A stretch of 64,000 bases of DNA, taken from Lachnospiraceae bacterium. GTDB lineage: Bacteria; Bacillota; Clostridia; Lachnospirales; Lachnospiraceae. The notes beneath the pieces were generated by a model. It worked only from the letters and a program-made list of their open reading frames with translations, was not told the origin of the DNA and did not search any database. The stretch covers positions 186,001-250,000 of the forward strand of contig CAJTDN010000001.1 in NCBI GenBank assembly GCA_910574865.1, given 5' to 3'. Shown here piece after piece: positions 26,238-36,991 of this stretch. Position 1 is the stretch's first letter. Every line of letters starts with the position of its first letter. Made by a program: the position numbers and the translations under genes.

Positions 26238-26381
26238 CCCTTTCTCTTCTCGTATTTAAAAATGATAATGCCAAGGTCAAAAGGACATGTATGACATGCC
26301 TGCATGTCAACACATGACTTCGTGCATCATGGGGTCAAAATACATGTTGCCCCTGGTATCTCTTGCATAAAGTCTCTCGCA

Positions 26382-27662
26382 TTAAGTCTCCCGCACCGGA
26401 ATCAGCATTTTCAACGAAAAACAACCGTCCTCCGTACCAACCGACACGAACCCGTCGTATTTTTTCACCGTGCGGCGGATGCTTTTCAGCCCATACCCGT
26501 GGTAATCCTTGTCCTTCTTCGTCGTCACCGGCAAATCCCCCACGAACCGCGGCGTCCCGGCCATCGGGTTGACGATGTGTATAATCAAAAATTTCTGCCG
26601 CTTATACACCATCACGTCTATCTGGCGTTTCTCCGCCTGTTCGAGCTGCTCCACGCTCTCCACGGCATTGTCAATCGCGTTGCCGAAAATCGTGTACAAA
26701 TCAATGGGATCCAGAAACGAAAGCACTTTCCCGTCCGCCACGCAATTGACGGAAATATTCCGTTTGACGCACCGCAGGCTCTTCTCGGTCAGGAGCGTGT
26801 CAAGTACCTCGTTCCCCGTATTGACAATGGCCGAGTAAATCTGGATGGAGTCTTCCACTTCCTTCAAATACTCCTCCCGCTCTTCCTCGCCCACGACATG
26901 GCGCACCGCCTCAATCTGGTGCTTCAGGTCATGGCACTTCCGATTAATCAGGTCCACGTTTTCCTTAGAAATGGCGTACTGTTCCGCCTGCTGCCGATAC
27001 AGAAGATTTAACGTCCGCAGTTCTTCCCGCATCGCGCTTTTTTTAAACAGCTCGTTTTGCATGTAAAGAATCGTCAGGCAGTAAATCTGGGCGAAAATGA
27101 TGCCAAGCCGCTCAAAGGTAAAGCCGGTATCATCCAATCCCGCGTCCAGGATTCGCATCAGCATTTCAAAAATCACCAAAAGCAGAAGCGCGGAACTAAG
27201 CTGCCTGGGTCCCACATGATATCCTCCTTGTTCCGGCATCCAACGGGCGATGGTAAAGCCGACCACCAAAATCCCCGACAAGAAAAATCCAACCACCGCC
27301 GAGGCCCGGCTAATCCCCGACAGCCCCAACGTCTCCTCCCGCAGGACGAACCACCATATCTCCAGCAAAATTTGCGGCGTCAGCAGAATCCACACGCCAC
27401 AATAAAATGCCGCCGGCGGGTCGATTTTCGTACACCAAAGCAAAAACACGACAATCAAAAAATAGAAAACAAGGAACAACCACGTCCCGCCGCCCAATTC
27501 ACGCCACGCCACCATCACCCACGTGCCAATCGCATGCCCCACCAGCAATCCGAGTGCGGCTCTTTTGACAAATCCGGTTCGCCTTGGCCGCAACGGAAGC
27601 AAATACAATATTGCCGAACACCAGAAGAAGGAGACGAGCCCCATGGCCTTTAACCGCTCCAT
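26382..27662 (-). CDS. LytTR-system sensor histidine kinase, GHKL type
   Basis: A 426-residue kinase: six or seven membrane segments (residues about 5-215), a coiled linker, then RKCHDLKHQIEAV with the phospho-accepting histidine and a GHKL ATPase domain with FGNAIDNAVES (N box) and GYGLKSIRRTV (G box). It is the AgrC-like partner of the LytTR regulator encoded just upstream. The ATG (MERLK) has GGAGG nine bases upstream and overlaps the regulator's end by 13 bases, indicating coupled translation. The longer frame to 27812 is a shadow of the regulator gene. The ligand is unknown. Confidence 0.88.
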   Translation of the reverse strand: MERLKAMGLVSFFWCSAILYLLPLRPRRTGFVKRAALGLLVGHAIGTWVMVAWRELGGGTWLFLVFYFLIVVFLLWCTKIDPPAAFYCGVWILLTPQILLEIWWFVLREETLGLSGISRASAVVGFFLSGILVVGFTIARWMPEQGGYHVGPRQLSSALLLLVIFEMLMRILDAGLDDTGFTFERLGIIFAQIYCLTILYMQNELFKKSAMREELRTLNLLYRQQAEQYAISKENVDLINRKCHDLKHQIEAVRHVVGEEEREEYLKEVEDSIQIYSAIVNTGNEVLDTLLTEKSLRCVKRNISVNCVADGKVLSFLDPIDLYTIFGNAIDNAVESVEQLEQAEKRQIDVMVYKRQKFLIIHIVNPMAGTPRFVGDLPVTTKKDKDYHGYGLKSIRRTVKKYDGFVSVGTEDGCFSLKMLIPVRET

Positions 27663-28369
27663 CCCTGGCCACCTCCCATGTATTCCGTCAACGCGGCCAA
27701 AAAGGCCGTCTTGTTGCGGCGACTGACGGCAAGTTCCTCCCCGGCCACGACGACCGTGTCCTTTTTCACCTCCGACACGTGCATCAAGTTGACGACATAC
27801 CAATAATTGCAACGCACGAAATGATGTCTTCCCAACTCTGACAGCGCGCCCTGCATCGTCCCCCGCAGGACGTACTCACCCTCGTCGGTGTGGTAGTGCA
27901 GCATCTTGTTTTGCACCTCCACATAATAGATGTGCCGCACCCCGATTCGTTTGACACTCCCCCCGACGCTGAGCAGGATCTGTTCGTCACTTCGTTTTCT
28001 GGCCCGCCCGATTGCCCGGCCAAGGCGCATGGAAAAGAGCGGATACGTGATGGGCTTGACCATGAAATCCAACGCCCCGACCTCGTAGCCGCGCACGGCA
28101 TATTGCGGCATGTTGGTGATGAACACGATGACCACGTCCTCGTCCAGTTCGCGGATACGGCCCGCCGCCGCCATCCCGTCCACCCGCGGCATGGCAATGT
28201 CAAAAAGGATGATGTCATAGACATTCTGGTAATCCTTGACAATCTCCGCGCCGTCACCAAAAACAATGGTGGAAATCTCCACCCGGTTCTCCCGTCCGTA
28301 CCTTTCGACATATTCCCCTATTTGCTTCACATACAGTTCTTCATCTTCCACTATGGCAATCCGCAGCAT
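27650..28369 (-). CDS. LytTR-family response regulator
   Basis: A 239-residue regulator with a receiver domain (IVEDEELY acidic pocket; phospho-acceptor D in ILFDIAMPRVDG; K in FMVKPI) and a C-terminal LytTR DNA-binding domain (RHIYYVEVQNKMLHYHT, VRCNYWYVVNLMHV). It pairs with the kinase gene it overlaps. A probable target is the direct repeat at 26151-26193 upstream of the GH2 gene; this is inference from spacing and proximity. Confidence 0.9.
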   Translation of the reverse strand: MLRIAIVEDEELYVKQIGEYVERYGRENRVEISTIVFGDGAEIVKDYQNVYDIILFDIAMPRVDGMAAAGRIRELDEDVVIVFITNMPQYAVRGYEVGALDFMVKPITYPLFSMRLGRAIGRARKRSDEQILLSVGGSVKRIGVRHIYYVEVQNKMLHYHTDEGEYVLRGTMQGALSELGRHHFVRCNYWYVVNLMHVSEVKKDTVVVAGEELAVSRRNKTAFLAALTEYMGGGQGWSG

Positions 28370-28477
28370 CCACGTTCCCCCGGCTCATTCCTCGTCCGTG
28401 CCGCGCGCGTGCCCGCCATTCGTCCGGGCACGTGCGCATGGCCGTACGTTTCCTTGTCCTCTTATGCTTCTCACTTC

Positions 28478-28486
28478 AGTATAGCA
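28478..28486 (-). promoter_or_regulatory. extended -10 promoter for LytTR operon
   Basis: TGCTATACT on the minus strand (TG-N-TATACT) lies 110 bp upstream of the regulator start. No good -35 is visible, as expected for an extended -10 promoter. Confidence 0.5.
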
Positions 28487-28605
28487 CATTTTCCAGGGAT
28501 TCCCACTACTTTTTTTGATTTGCCCTTATTTTCTTTCACCACAACCGTATTTTCCCGTAACCGCCCGGTCAATCGGCATAAATTGCCGGCCGGCGCGAAA
28601 AGGAA

Positions 28606-30197
<1,592 letters not shown>

Positions 30198-30929
30198 TCA
30201 ATGGAACCAGTGGTCGCCGATTTTCGTCCCGTAATCCCCGCAACCGAAATATAAACATCCGCCAATCGGGTTGCTTCCCGCAAGCGCGTCTGCCGCCGCC
30301 TGGCGGGCGGTGTCCGTATAGCCGCCGCTCGAAAGAACCCGGTCAAGCCACCCGCTTCCGGCCGGTCCAAACTGCCCGGACTGGTAAATCACCTCCCGGA
30401 TGCTGTTCGGGTAAGAACCGCTACGCACGCGGTTTAAAACGACCGCGCCGACCGCCACCTGGCCCTCGTAAGGTTGGTTTCCGGCCTCGCAGTAAATGAG
30501 GGCCGCCAAAAGTTCCTGCTCGCTGTAGTCCGCCGAAACCGCGGCCTCCTGCGTCCACGTGACGTTTGACGACGAAGCCTGCCTTGCCGCCTCTTCCGCG
30601 GCCTTCCTTTGTGCCTCTTCCGCCGCCTTTCGCTCCGCCTCCGCGCGAAGCGCAGCCTCGATTGCCCGTTGCTCCTCTTCCGCCTTCTTCGCCAAATATC
30701 TCGCTTCCGCCATCAGCGCCGCGACCTGCGTGGCGTCGACCTCCCTGTCGGCGGCCGCCAAAAGCTCCGCGCTGACCGTGAAAATCTGCTCGTTCTTCCT
30801 CACCTCTTCGCCCGCATGGTAATCATTGGCCAGTCCCGCCGCGTGGCTGGTAAAGCCGTACGTCATGACTGCCACAAGCACGATGGCGATTAATCCTTTT
30901 GTAAACCTATTGTAACTATTTGAAATCAC
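30198..30929 (-). CDS. SleB-type cell wall hydrolase
   Basis: The 243-residue protein has a signal peptide (GLIAIVLVAVMTYGFTSHAAG), an alanine/glutamate-rich coiled coil (residues 60-120, KKAEEEQRAIEAALRAEAE), and a C-terminal Hydrolase_2 (SleB) domain: LLAALIYCEAGNQPYEGQ with the catalytic glutamate, and GAVVLNRVRSGSYP. It should cleave peptidoglycan, probably as a lytic transglycosylase, outside the cell. The GTG start is favoured by GGGAGG nine bases upstream. It could act in spore germination or vegetative wall turnover; the sequence does not decide. Confidence 0.9.
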   Translation of the reverse strand: MISNSYNRFTKGLIAIVLVAVMTYGFTSHAAGLANDYHAGEEVRKNEQIFTVSAELLAAADREVDATQVAALMAEARYLAKKAEEEQRAIEAALRAEAERKAAEEAQRKAAEEAARQASSSNVTWTQEAAVSADYSEQELLAALIYCEAGNQPYEGQVAVGAVVLNRVRSGSYPNSIREVIYQSGQFGPAGSGWLDRVLSSGGYTDTARQAAADALAGSNPIGGCLYFGCGDYGTKIGDHWFH

Positions 30930-31075
30930 TCCTTGTTACCTCCCTTGATACGTCCTTCTGATTTCAGCATGTCATACATGGACTTTTGACCCTGGTATCA
31001 TCATTATATGCCTACTCTCATCCATTGACACTTTGTCCTGTCTGTAAAGTATATGGCGGACGTTCTGCATTTATT

Positions 31076-31094
31076 ACAATTGTTAAGTAATTGT
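31076..31094. promoter_or_regulatory. 6-bp dyad upstream of SleB gene
   Basis: ACAATT and AATTGT flank a 7-base centre in the 318-bp gap between the SleB and RibU genes. Otherwise the gap shows no gene, only the palindrome at 31210-31246. Confidence 0.35.
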
Positions 31095-31209
31095 TACAAA
31101 ACGGCATTTTACTATACTTTTACAGATTTGTCAACTTTTTTGTTTCCGGGAAGTAATTCGACACCTTATTCAGTTACTATTCCAGGGCAATTTCAAATGG
31201 CCGGACACC

Positions 31210-31246
31210 GTTGCCATTCGCGGCCGGCCAGGCCGTGAATCGTAAC
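31210..31246. repeat. 37-bp palindromic intergenic repeat, copy 1
   Basis: 16-bp imperfect arms (GTTGCCATTCGCGGCC) around a 5-bp centre GGCCA, directly behind the ribU stop. A close relative lies at 60742-60778. Confidence 0.7.
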
Positions 31247-31247
31247 C

Positions 31248-31901
31248 TTATTTCATCTTTAAAACCGGGCTTATCTTCTTATATATGAGCATGACGATGA
31301 CAGACACCAGCACGCCCTTTAACAAGTTGAACGGGGCCACCGCCAAGATGACGAACGAGCCCAGGCTGGTAATGTGCGGGTTTACCGCCGTCCCCATGCC
31401 GACGAGTGCTTCAATCGGCATCTCGAACGCTCTCCCGTATGCCGGAAGCAGCACGAACGCGTTGATAAAACAACCAAGCACGACCATCAGGACCGTCCCC
31501 GCGACCATGCCGACAAGCGCGCCCTTCCTCGTGTGGTTGCGCCTATAAATGATACCCGCCGGCACGACGAACGAACAACCGATGACAAAATTCGCCATCT
31601 CCCCGACTCCGGCCGTAGCCGTCCCGTTAATTACAAAATTCAACAAAATCTTTACCAGCTCGATAGCCACGCCCGCCCCCGGCCCCATGGCAAAGCACCC
31701 AACCATCACCGGTACCTCGCTGAAGTCAATCTCATAAAAGGATGGCGCGAAAGGCAGCGGAATCTCGAACAGCATCAATACGACCGAGATGGCCGCCAAC
31801 ATGCCAACCTGCACCAGCATGCGGACCGATACCCTCGGCCTTGCTCCCGCCGCCTGCGCCGCCAGCTGGTTCTTCTTGTTTGCCTGTGTTTGTGTACTCA
31901 T
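31248..31901 (-). CDS. ribU: riboflavin ECF transporter S component RibU
   Basis: The 217-residue membrane protein has the RibU hallmark LPFAPSFYEIDFSEVPVMVG in its first third and six membrane segments. It binds riboflavin and works with the shared EcfAAT energising module, not encoded here. AGGAG nine bases upstream supports MSTQTQ as start. An FMN riboswitch lies about 270 bp upstream on the same strand, separated by a 39-bp direct repeat, so FMN feedback is expected. Confidence 0.93.
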   Translation of the reverse strand: MSTQTQANKKNQLAAQAAGARPRVSVRMLVQVGMLAAISVVLMLFEIPLPFAPSFYEIDFSEVPVMVGCFAMGPGAGVAIELVKILLNFVINGTATAGVGEMANFVIGCSFVVPAGIIYRRNHTRKGALVGMVAGTVLMVVLGCFINAFVLLPAYGRAFEMPIEALVGMGTAVNPHITSLGSFVILAVAPFNLLKGVLVSVIVMLIYKKISPVLKMK

Positions 31902-31920
31902 TTTTCTTCTCTCCTTTACT

Positions 31921-32062
31921 ATGAGCACTTAGCGTCCGTATTTGGGACGCTTACGTGCGAATGTAGTTGTGGGACACTTAGCGAGGTCTTTTCGAGCTTA
32001 GTGACAGCACAACTTCCTTGGTTATGAGCACTTAGCGTCCGTATTTGGGACGCTTACGTGCG
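31921..32062. repeat. 39-bp direct repeat in ribU leader
   Basis: Identical 39-bp copies at 31921-31959 and 32024-32062 (period 103). Each contains a stem AGCGTCC/GGACGCT. They lie between the FMN riboswitch and the ribU start. Confidence 0.85.
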
Positions 32063-32172
32063 TCTGTTTTAAAATCTTCCGGTTTTTCGACAAAAAGAAA
32101 ACCTCCAGAAATTCTCCAGAGGTCTTAATTCGTCATCCACGGCATGCCACATATACACATGCCATGCTCACT

Positions 32173-32352
32173 CTTCTCTCATCCAGACTTTACTGTCGGT
32201 ACCGGAATTCATGCCAATCCCGCGCGGGAAATGCGTAATCACGCCGACCCCTAAAACGTGGGCTTTTATGTCACCGGTTCGGCCGCTTGGGATACACGCC
32301 AAGCAGTTCGCGGACTATACCGCCGGTTGGGAATTCTGACATGCGAACGAGT
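32173..32352 (-). ncRNA. FMN riboswitch, divergent 5' part
   Basis: On the minus strand the conserved blocks ACCGGCGGTATAGTCCGCG, GGAATTCCGGTACCGAC and AGTCTGGATGAGAGAAG are present in the right order. The usual GGGTGAAATTCCC near the 5' end is replaced by a segment where the 5' GGG is missing (ATGTCAGAATTCCC). GTTCGC and GCGAAC could instead form a 6-bp stem around this part. It precedes ribU. Confidence 0.85.
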
Positions 32353-32501
32353 ACCATCCACACTTACCAAGTACACGCCTCGCGCCGCCAGTCACCCGAC
32401 CCCGAAGATTTTTCAATTACAATTGACATTATAACGCCGACGGAGGCAGAATGCAACTATTTTTTCTTGCCAGTTCGATTTTCCCCTGCCATTACGTATT
32501 T

Positions 32502-33869
32502 TTAATATTCCTCCCGCGTGATGTCGTTCAGCCACTTGTCACTACGGTAATGCCTGATTACGAATGGCCATTTCACGAACTCGTCCGTACACAGCAAAAA
32601 ATACACGGCCAATACCGGAAGCTTGAACACGAACGCGGCCACGAACCCTAGCGGCACCCCGTACCCCCACATGGTAAACAAGTCGCAAAAGAACCCGAAC
32701 CTGCTGTCGCCGCCCGCGCGGAACACCCCGGCAATCAGCGTCGTATTGACCGCCGCACCCATCACGTAATAGGTGTTGATGAGCAACATGTATTTCAAAT
32801 AATGGCGCGCCAGGTCCGTCACGTCGGCCACCCGCAGCACGAACGGGGTCACGAGCAGCACCAAAAGGCCGCCCACCGCCCCGCTGATGACCGTCAGCTT
32901 CATGATTCTCCTTGCGTCCACGCGTGCCTTCTCAAGTTTCCCCTCCCCGATTTCATTTCCCAGCAGGATTCCCCCCGCGCTCGCCATGCCGAAGCACAGC
33001 ACCGTGCCGAAATTACGCACCACCGCGACGAAGGAATTGGCCGCCACCGCGTCATTTCCCAAATGCCCGAGAATGACCGAGTACATGGAAAAGCCCACGC
33101 CCCAGACGATGTCGTTACCCAATGCGGGCAGTGACATTTTCACAAAATCCGAGAACAACGCCTTGTTTCTCATGAACATGTAGGAAAGCTTCATTTTTAC
33201 TTCTTTATTATATAAGGACACGATGACGCAGCCAACCAGTTCAACCACCCGCGAGGCGGAAGTGGCGATGGCCACGCCGACTACGCCCAACCTGGGTGCG
33301 CCGAACAATCCGAAGATGAACACCGCGTTCAAAATGATGTTCAACACGAACGCCAGCGCGTTGAGGGCGGTGCTAACCGCCACCTGCCCGATGCTGCGAA
33401 GCACCGCCAGGTAAATTTCAATCACGCCCCAGCACAGATAGCAGACGGACAAAATGCGCAAGTAGGAGGCGCCGATGGCAATCAGCTCCATGTCATTCGT
33501 GAACACCTTCATCAGAAGCTCCGGTATCGTGACCGCCAACAAGGCGAAAGCGCAGGAAGCCGCCACCGAAAAGCGCAGGGCGACGCCCTCCACCATGCGG
33601 ATGGCCTTGAAGTCCTTCTTTCCATAATACTGTGCGCAAAGCATCGTCGCCCCCGTCCCCAGCCCGTAATAGAACATGAACAGAATCGTGGCGTACTGCG
33701 CGGCCAGCGAGACCGCAGAGATTGCCGATTGTCCGACATAATTGAGCATCACGACGTCGGTCGAGTTGACCGTCGCGCTCAGCAGGTTCTGGATGACGAT
33801 GGGGATGACCAGTTTTTTTATTTGCCTATAAAATGGATCACTAAAGTCCGGCTTCTTCCATGATATCAT
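32502..33869 (-). CDS. MATE-family efflux transporter
   Basis: The 455-residue protein has twelve membrane segments in two related halves. YVGQSAISAVSLAAQYATILFMF and GTGATMLCAQYYGKKD are typical of the MATE N-half; GGILLGNEIGEGK and AGVFRAGGDSRFGF of the C-half. It should export a drug, metabolite or peptide with Na+ or H+. GGGAG upstream supports the ATG. It is divergent from a small ORF at 34224; a fragment of a second MATE gene lies next to the second copy of that small ORF. Confidence 0.92.
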   Translation of the reverse strand: MISWKKPDFSDPFYRQIKKLVIPIVIQNLLSATVNSTDVVMLNYVGQSAISAVSLAAQYATILFMFYYGLGTGATMLCAQYYGKKDFKAIRMVEGVALRFSVAASCAFALLAVTIPELLMKVFTNDMELIAIGASYLRILSVCYLCWGVIEIYLAVLRSIGQVAVSTALNALAFVLNIILNAVFIFGLFGAPRLGVVGVAIATSASRVVELVGCVIVSLYNKEVKMKLSYMFMRNKALFSDFVKMSLPALGNDIVWGVGFSMYSVILGHLGNDAVAANSFVAVVRNFGTVLCFGMASAGGILLGNEIGEGKLEKARVDARRIMKLTVISGAVGGLLVLLVTPFVLRVADVTDLARHYLKYMLLINTYYVMGAAVNTTLIAGVFRAGGDSRFGFFCDLFTMWGYGVPLGFVAAFVFKLPVLAVYFLLCTDEFVKWPFVIRHYRSDKWLNDITREEY

Positions 33870-33949
33870 GATTTTCGCACTCCCGCTTTCTTTTTCACGT
33901 ACTTGAAATTATAGTACATGACCCCAAAAATTTCAACATAAGGTTTCAA

Positions 33950-34054
33950 AAAGGTCGAAAAGACCCGAAAATAGTCGAGATAGGTCGAAAAAGGTCGAAA
34001 AAAGTCGAAAAAAGTCGGAAATAGTGGGAAATTGTCGATAAAGGTCGAAAATCC
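33950..34054. repeat. phased A-tract/TTCGAC repeat array
   Basis: About ten imperfect GTCGAAAAA-type units follow each other with a period near 10 bp. A tracts repeated once per helical turn imply intrinsically curved DNA. It lies between the divergent MATE and small-ORF promoters. Confidence 0.75.
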
Positions 34055-34114
34055 CCCATGACACGCGATGTCAATATCACCCTGTTTTTTAGTCAAAATA
34101 TCATCTAAACATTC

Positions 34115-34137
34115 CTATCAAGTCATGATAGTATAAT
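34115..34137 (+). promoter_or_regulatory. promoter of small ORF 1 with overlapping dyad
   Basis: TATAAT at 34132-34137 directly follows a dyad CTATCA-5-TGATAG. The -35 region (CATTCC) is poor, suggesting an activator. About 36 bases from TCAAGTCATGATAG onward are shared with the second locus (38057-38092). Confidence 0.7.
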
Positions 34138-34223
34138 ACATGTCAACAGACAAGAGCACTCGACGATGTCTGGATGGCATAAAACAAATCAAAATTAAAT
34201 GTGTTTGAAAGGAGATTATTATT

Positions 34224-34397
34224 ATGATGACGACTATGAACATGGACTTTGAGGCTTGTATGGCAATGATGGAGGTATCCAGCAGACTGTTAGACAAAAT
34301 CGCGGCTTACTTCAAGGAGAATCACCAGCAGATTTTGCAGGCTCTCGCTTCCGTAAACGCGATGAACGGCGGCTACGTTCCGGCGTACGCCATGTAA
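34224..34397 (+). CDS. small protein of unknown function, copy 1 (57 aa)
   Basis: The ORF begins with two ATGs after GAAAGGAG (9 and 12 bases upstream) and encodes a 57-residue protein starting MMTTMNMDFEACMAMMEV and ending in YVPAYAM. It aligns with a 54-residue protein at 38174-38338; the shared centre is YFKEN followed by ALAS. The middle looks like an amphipathic helix. It has no signal peptide, double-glycine leader or cysteine pattern that would place it in a known peptide class. It has its own promoter and terminator, and lies divergent to a MATE exporter gene. I do not recognise the family. Confidence 0.8.
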   Translation: MMTTMNMDFEACMAMMEVSSRLLDKIAAYFKENHQQILQALASVNAMNGGYVPAYAM

Positions 34398-34449
34398 GGC
34401 GCGCGCCATGCGGGAGACAAAAGCAAAAACAGAACACGGTTGGAAATGA
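34398..34449 (+). other. conserved 3' UTR segment with possible 13-codon ORF
   Basis: The 50 bases after small ORF 1 are highly similar to those after small ORF 2 (GACAAAAGCAAAAACAGAA-like core). An ATG at 34408 opens 13 codons in both copies (34408-34449, 38349-38390), but most differences change the residue, so an RNA role is as likely as coding. Confidence 0.4.
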
Positions 34450-34484
34450 AGCGGCAGGACGTACACGTACGAATCCTGCCGCTT
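34449..34484 (+). terminator. terminator of small ORF 1
   Basis: Perfect 11-bp arms AAGCGGCAGGA around a 14-base loop, followed by TTTTCATTTTTT. Confidence 0.88.
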
Positions 34485-34604
34485 TTCATTTTTTATTTTT
34501 TAACAAGTCCGGTCGCGAAACACCCGCGCCATGCGTGGCCACCCTGACGGCATGCCTTTTCCCGCTCCGGGCGGCGACCCTATGGCAACGAAAGGCTGGA
34601 CGGC

Positions 34605-35552
34605 TCAGCCCCGCCTTTCAGATTCCTTGATGATTGGCGGAATCTGCGCCATCATGTTGTCAATATCCTCGAACATGGCACTTTTCGTGGTTCCTAATCC
34701 CACGGCCTGCTTGATGTGCCGTACCACGTCCTGGTAGCGGTTCCTGATTTGGTCAAAGAACCCGCACAACATCTGCAATGCCGACGTGGCCTCTCCAATC
34801 ACCCTTGAAATCTCCACGTGTACCGTCGTGGCTCCCTCCGCCGACCGCGTAATCTCGTCAAACATCTCGTACGTGGCGTCCACTTTCTCCAGGCTCTCCC
34901 CCAGCGCCTCCTGCGAAGTGTCGATGCTGTTGTTCAATTTCTCCGCGTTACGCTCCACGTCCCCGACGCCGGAATCCACTGCTTCCGTCAGCCCTTTGAT
35001 TTCCTCGGCAAGCTTCTTCACTTCCACGGCCACGACCGCGAATCCTTTTCCCTGCTCGCCCGCCCGCGCCGCCTCGATGGACGCGTTCAACGCCAGGATG
35101 TTCGTCTGCTCCGCTATGGAAGCAATCTTTCCCGTGCACTGCTTGATTTCCTCCACCGCGTTCTGCAGGCTTTCAAAAGTGCTTTCCATCTCCGCGAAAT
35201 ACGTTTCCACCCGCATGGAACTGTTCTTCAAGTCCTCCACCCCGCTTTGCGCGCGGGACACCGACTGGGCGATGGTCTCCTTCACGGCCACGAACTGCCC
35301 CGATGCCTGCTCGATGCTGGAAAAATTTTCACCGAAGTCCTGCAACCGTTCCTGGAACCGCTCCGTCTCCGCAAGGACGTTGCCAAAGGACGCTCCAATC
35401 TCATCCAGTTCCCGGAGTGATGCCACCTCCTTTTGTACCAATTCCGTGTGGTAATCTTTCAGGCTGTCCATCACGTGCAGCACCGGCCCAAGTCCGGCCC
35501 CGTTTTCCTGCATTTTGTCATTTCCTTGTCCATTTTTTCTTCGAAACAGCAT
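34605..35552 (-). CDS. soluble methyl-accepting chemotaxis-like signalling protein
   Basis: The 315-residue protein has no membrane segment. Residues about 100-290 form the MCP coiled-coil signalling domain, with the conserved hairpin tip [33 protein letters not shown] region. It should dock to CheA/CheW-type partners or act as a stand-alone coiled-coil adaptor. It follows the FIST-domain gene by 16 bases in one operon, which suggests that the FIST protein provides the sensory input. GGGAG eight bases upstream supports the MLFRRK start over the longer frame. Confidence 0.88.
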   Translation of the reverse strand: MLFRRKNGQGNDKMQENGAGLGPVLHVMDSLKDYHTELVQKEVASLRELDEIGASFGNVLAETERFQERLQDFGENFSSIEQASGQFVAVKETIAQSVSRAQSGVEDLKNSSMRVETYFAEMESTFESLQNAVEEIKQCTGKIASIAEQTNILALNASIEAARAGEQGKGFAVVAVEVKKLAEEIKGLTEAVDSGVGDVERNAEKLNNSIDTSQEALGESLEKVDATYEMFDEITRSAEGATTVHVEISRVIGEATSALQMLCGFFDQIRNRYQDVVRHIKQAVGLGTTKSAMFEDIDNMMAQIPPIIKESERRG

Positions 35553-35568
35553 GCTTTTCACTCCCCCC

Positions 35569-36621
35569 CTACTCAAACACCACGCAAGTCATGGATTGGT
35601 TGACGAACCGGTTATTATAATGTTCCCCATAGCCCACGAAGCCCGCATGTCCACCTAATTTCCCCATTTCCATCAAATATTCCTGCATGTAATGATTTTC
35701 ATTAAACAACAAATAACGGAACAGGCAGTTCACGGAAAACACCGCCGAAACCCTCGGGAAGTCCTGCCGTATCATGTCGATGGTATTTTTTACAATTGCC
35801 CGGTAATCGCCCAGCTCCAATAAGACAAGCACGTCGGAATCATTCACCTGCCGGAAACAAGCCAGGGCGTCACCGTCCACTTCCTTTATGGAAATGATGC
35901 AGGTATCGTCGCCATTCAGCTTCCCGAACGGGTTCTGGAACGTCCTGGTCTGGATTTCCTGCTCCGATATATGTAAAATCTCCTGATATACCTGCTTCGC
36001 GGGGCGGCCGTTCAAGGCTCCGATGACATATCTGGACTTATCCGTCTTGGACGCGATAAAGCGGTGCTGCTCAAGCTGGTGGTATATGTTCTCCTTATAC
36101 GCCTTCACGCGGCCGCTCTGGTTCTTGACCAAGGCATAGGCCACGGCGTCCTCGTAAATCCTGCCGTTGGCGGACACCTTGCCCGCATCCCCGGTTCCCC
36201 CCACGAGGGAAATGCCCATGCGCTTTAACACGGTGTAAATCGTAGTCAGCACACACGCATCATTCCCCGCGCAAAAATCAATGCAAATGGTGTTCTCCCG
36301 TGAGGCGTTCACCTTGTTCAAATCACGTTTGAGACGGTCAATATACTTGACCGGCATGACGGACACCTCCTCCAACACGTCGGCCGCGGCACTGACACCG
36401 AAAAACGCGATGACGCCAACCCCTTTTTCCACAATCCTCGTGTCATAGCTCATCCCGATGCATCCAATGCTGGGAACCCCGGGATAAAGGCTTTCAAGTT
36501 CCCTCACGTGCCCCTCGAACTGATCGGCATTTGAAAAAAGCATAACAAACTGGGGCGCGGACAACCCACGTACCGCCTCGTTCAAATCGCCTCGCTGGCT
36601 CATTCCAAAAAACTGTTTCAT
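35569..36621 (-). CDS. FIST-domain sensory protein
   Basis: A 350-residue soluble protein with FIST N ([24 protein letters not shown]) and FIST C ([19 protein letters not shown]) regions. FIST domains are sensors thought to bind small ligands and occur fused or adjacent to signalling modules. Here it is the first gene before the soluble MCP, with a consensus promoter about 110 bp upstream. AAAGGA upstream supports the start. The ligand is unknown. Confidence 0.88.
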   Translation of the reverse strand: MKQFFGMSQRGDLNEAVRGLSAPQFVMLFSNADQFEGHVRELESLYPGVPSIGCIGMSYDTRIVEKGVGVIAFFGVSAAADVLEEVSVMPVKYIDRLKRDLNKVNASRENTICIDFCAGNDACVLTTIYTVLKRMGISLVGGTGDAGKVSANGRIYEDAVAYALVKNQSGRVKAYKENIYHQLEQHRFIASKTDKSRYVIGALNGRPAKQVYQEILHISEQEIQTRTFQNPFGKLNGDDTCIISIKEVDGDALACFRQVNDSDVLVLLELGDYRAIVKNTIDMIRQDFPRVSAVFSVNCLFRYLLFNENHYMQEYLMEMGKLGGHAGFVGYGEHYNNRFVNQSMTCVVFE

Positions 36622-36723
36622 GATACGATTCCTTTCTTATCCATGTTATTTCCTTCCAGACTGCCTACGCGTCGCGGCGGCAACCATGTGAAATCACGTC
36701 AATGGTAAAATTTTGTCAGTATT

Positions 36724-36752
36724 ATTATATTGCATGAACATACTCTGGTCAA
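36724..36752 (-). promoter_or_regulatory. promoter of FIST-MCP operon
   Basis: TTGACC, 17-bp spacer, TATAAT on the minus strand, about 100 bp upstream of the FIST start. The rest of the 36622-36991 gap shows no gene. Confidence 0.75.
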
Positions 36753-36991
36753 CATTTTTTTAACTTTACCCGAGACAAAAATCAAGTTTTTTGTGCCCCC
36801 CGTGCCACGATTCCCACTCCGTCATGTCCTTGTTTCACTTATATCCCTGCCGGTAAATGTGGTAATCTTTCTCTTTTTGGAGTAAACTAACGAATGGGCA
36901 TTGCATCCCGTAAACCGCAGTGTCAATGTATGGGTGGCAGCACGCCGCTCTACGTCGACGCTATCAAATGCCAACAACGAAGGAGTCCGTC

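Noticed and set aside
33950-34054. CRISPR or coding low-complexity repeat
   Set aside because: The period is about 10 bp with imperfect units; phased A tracts explain it better.
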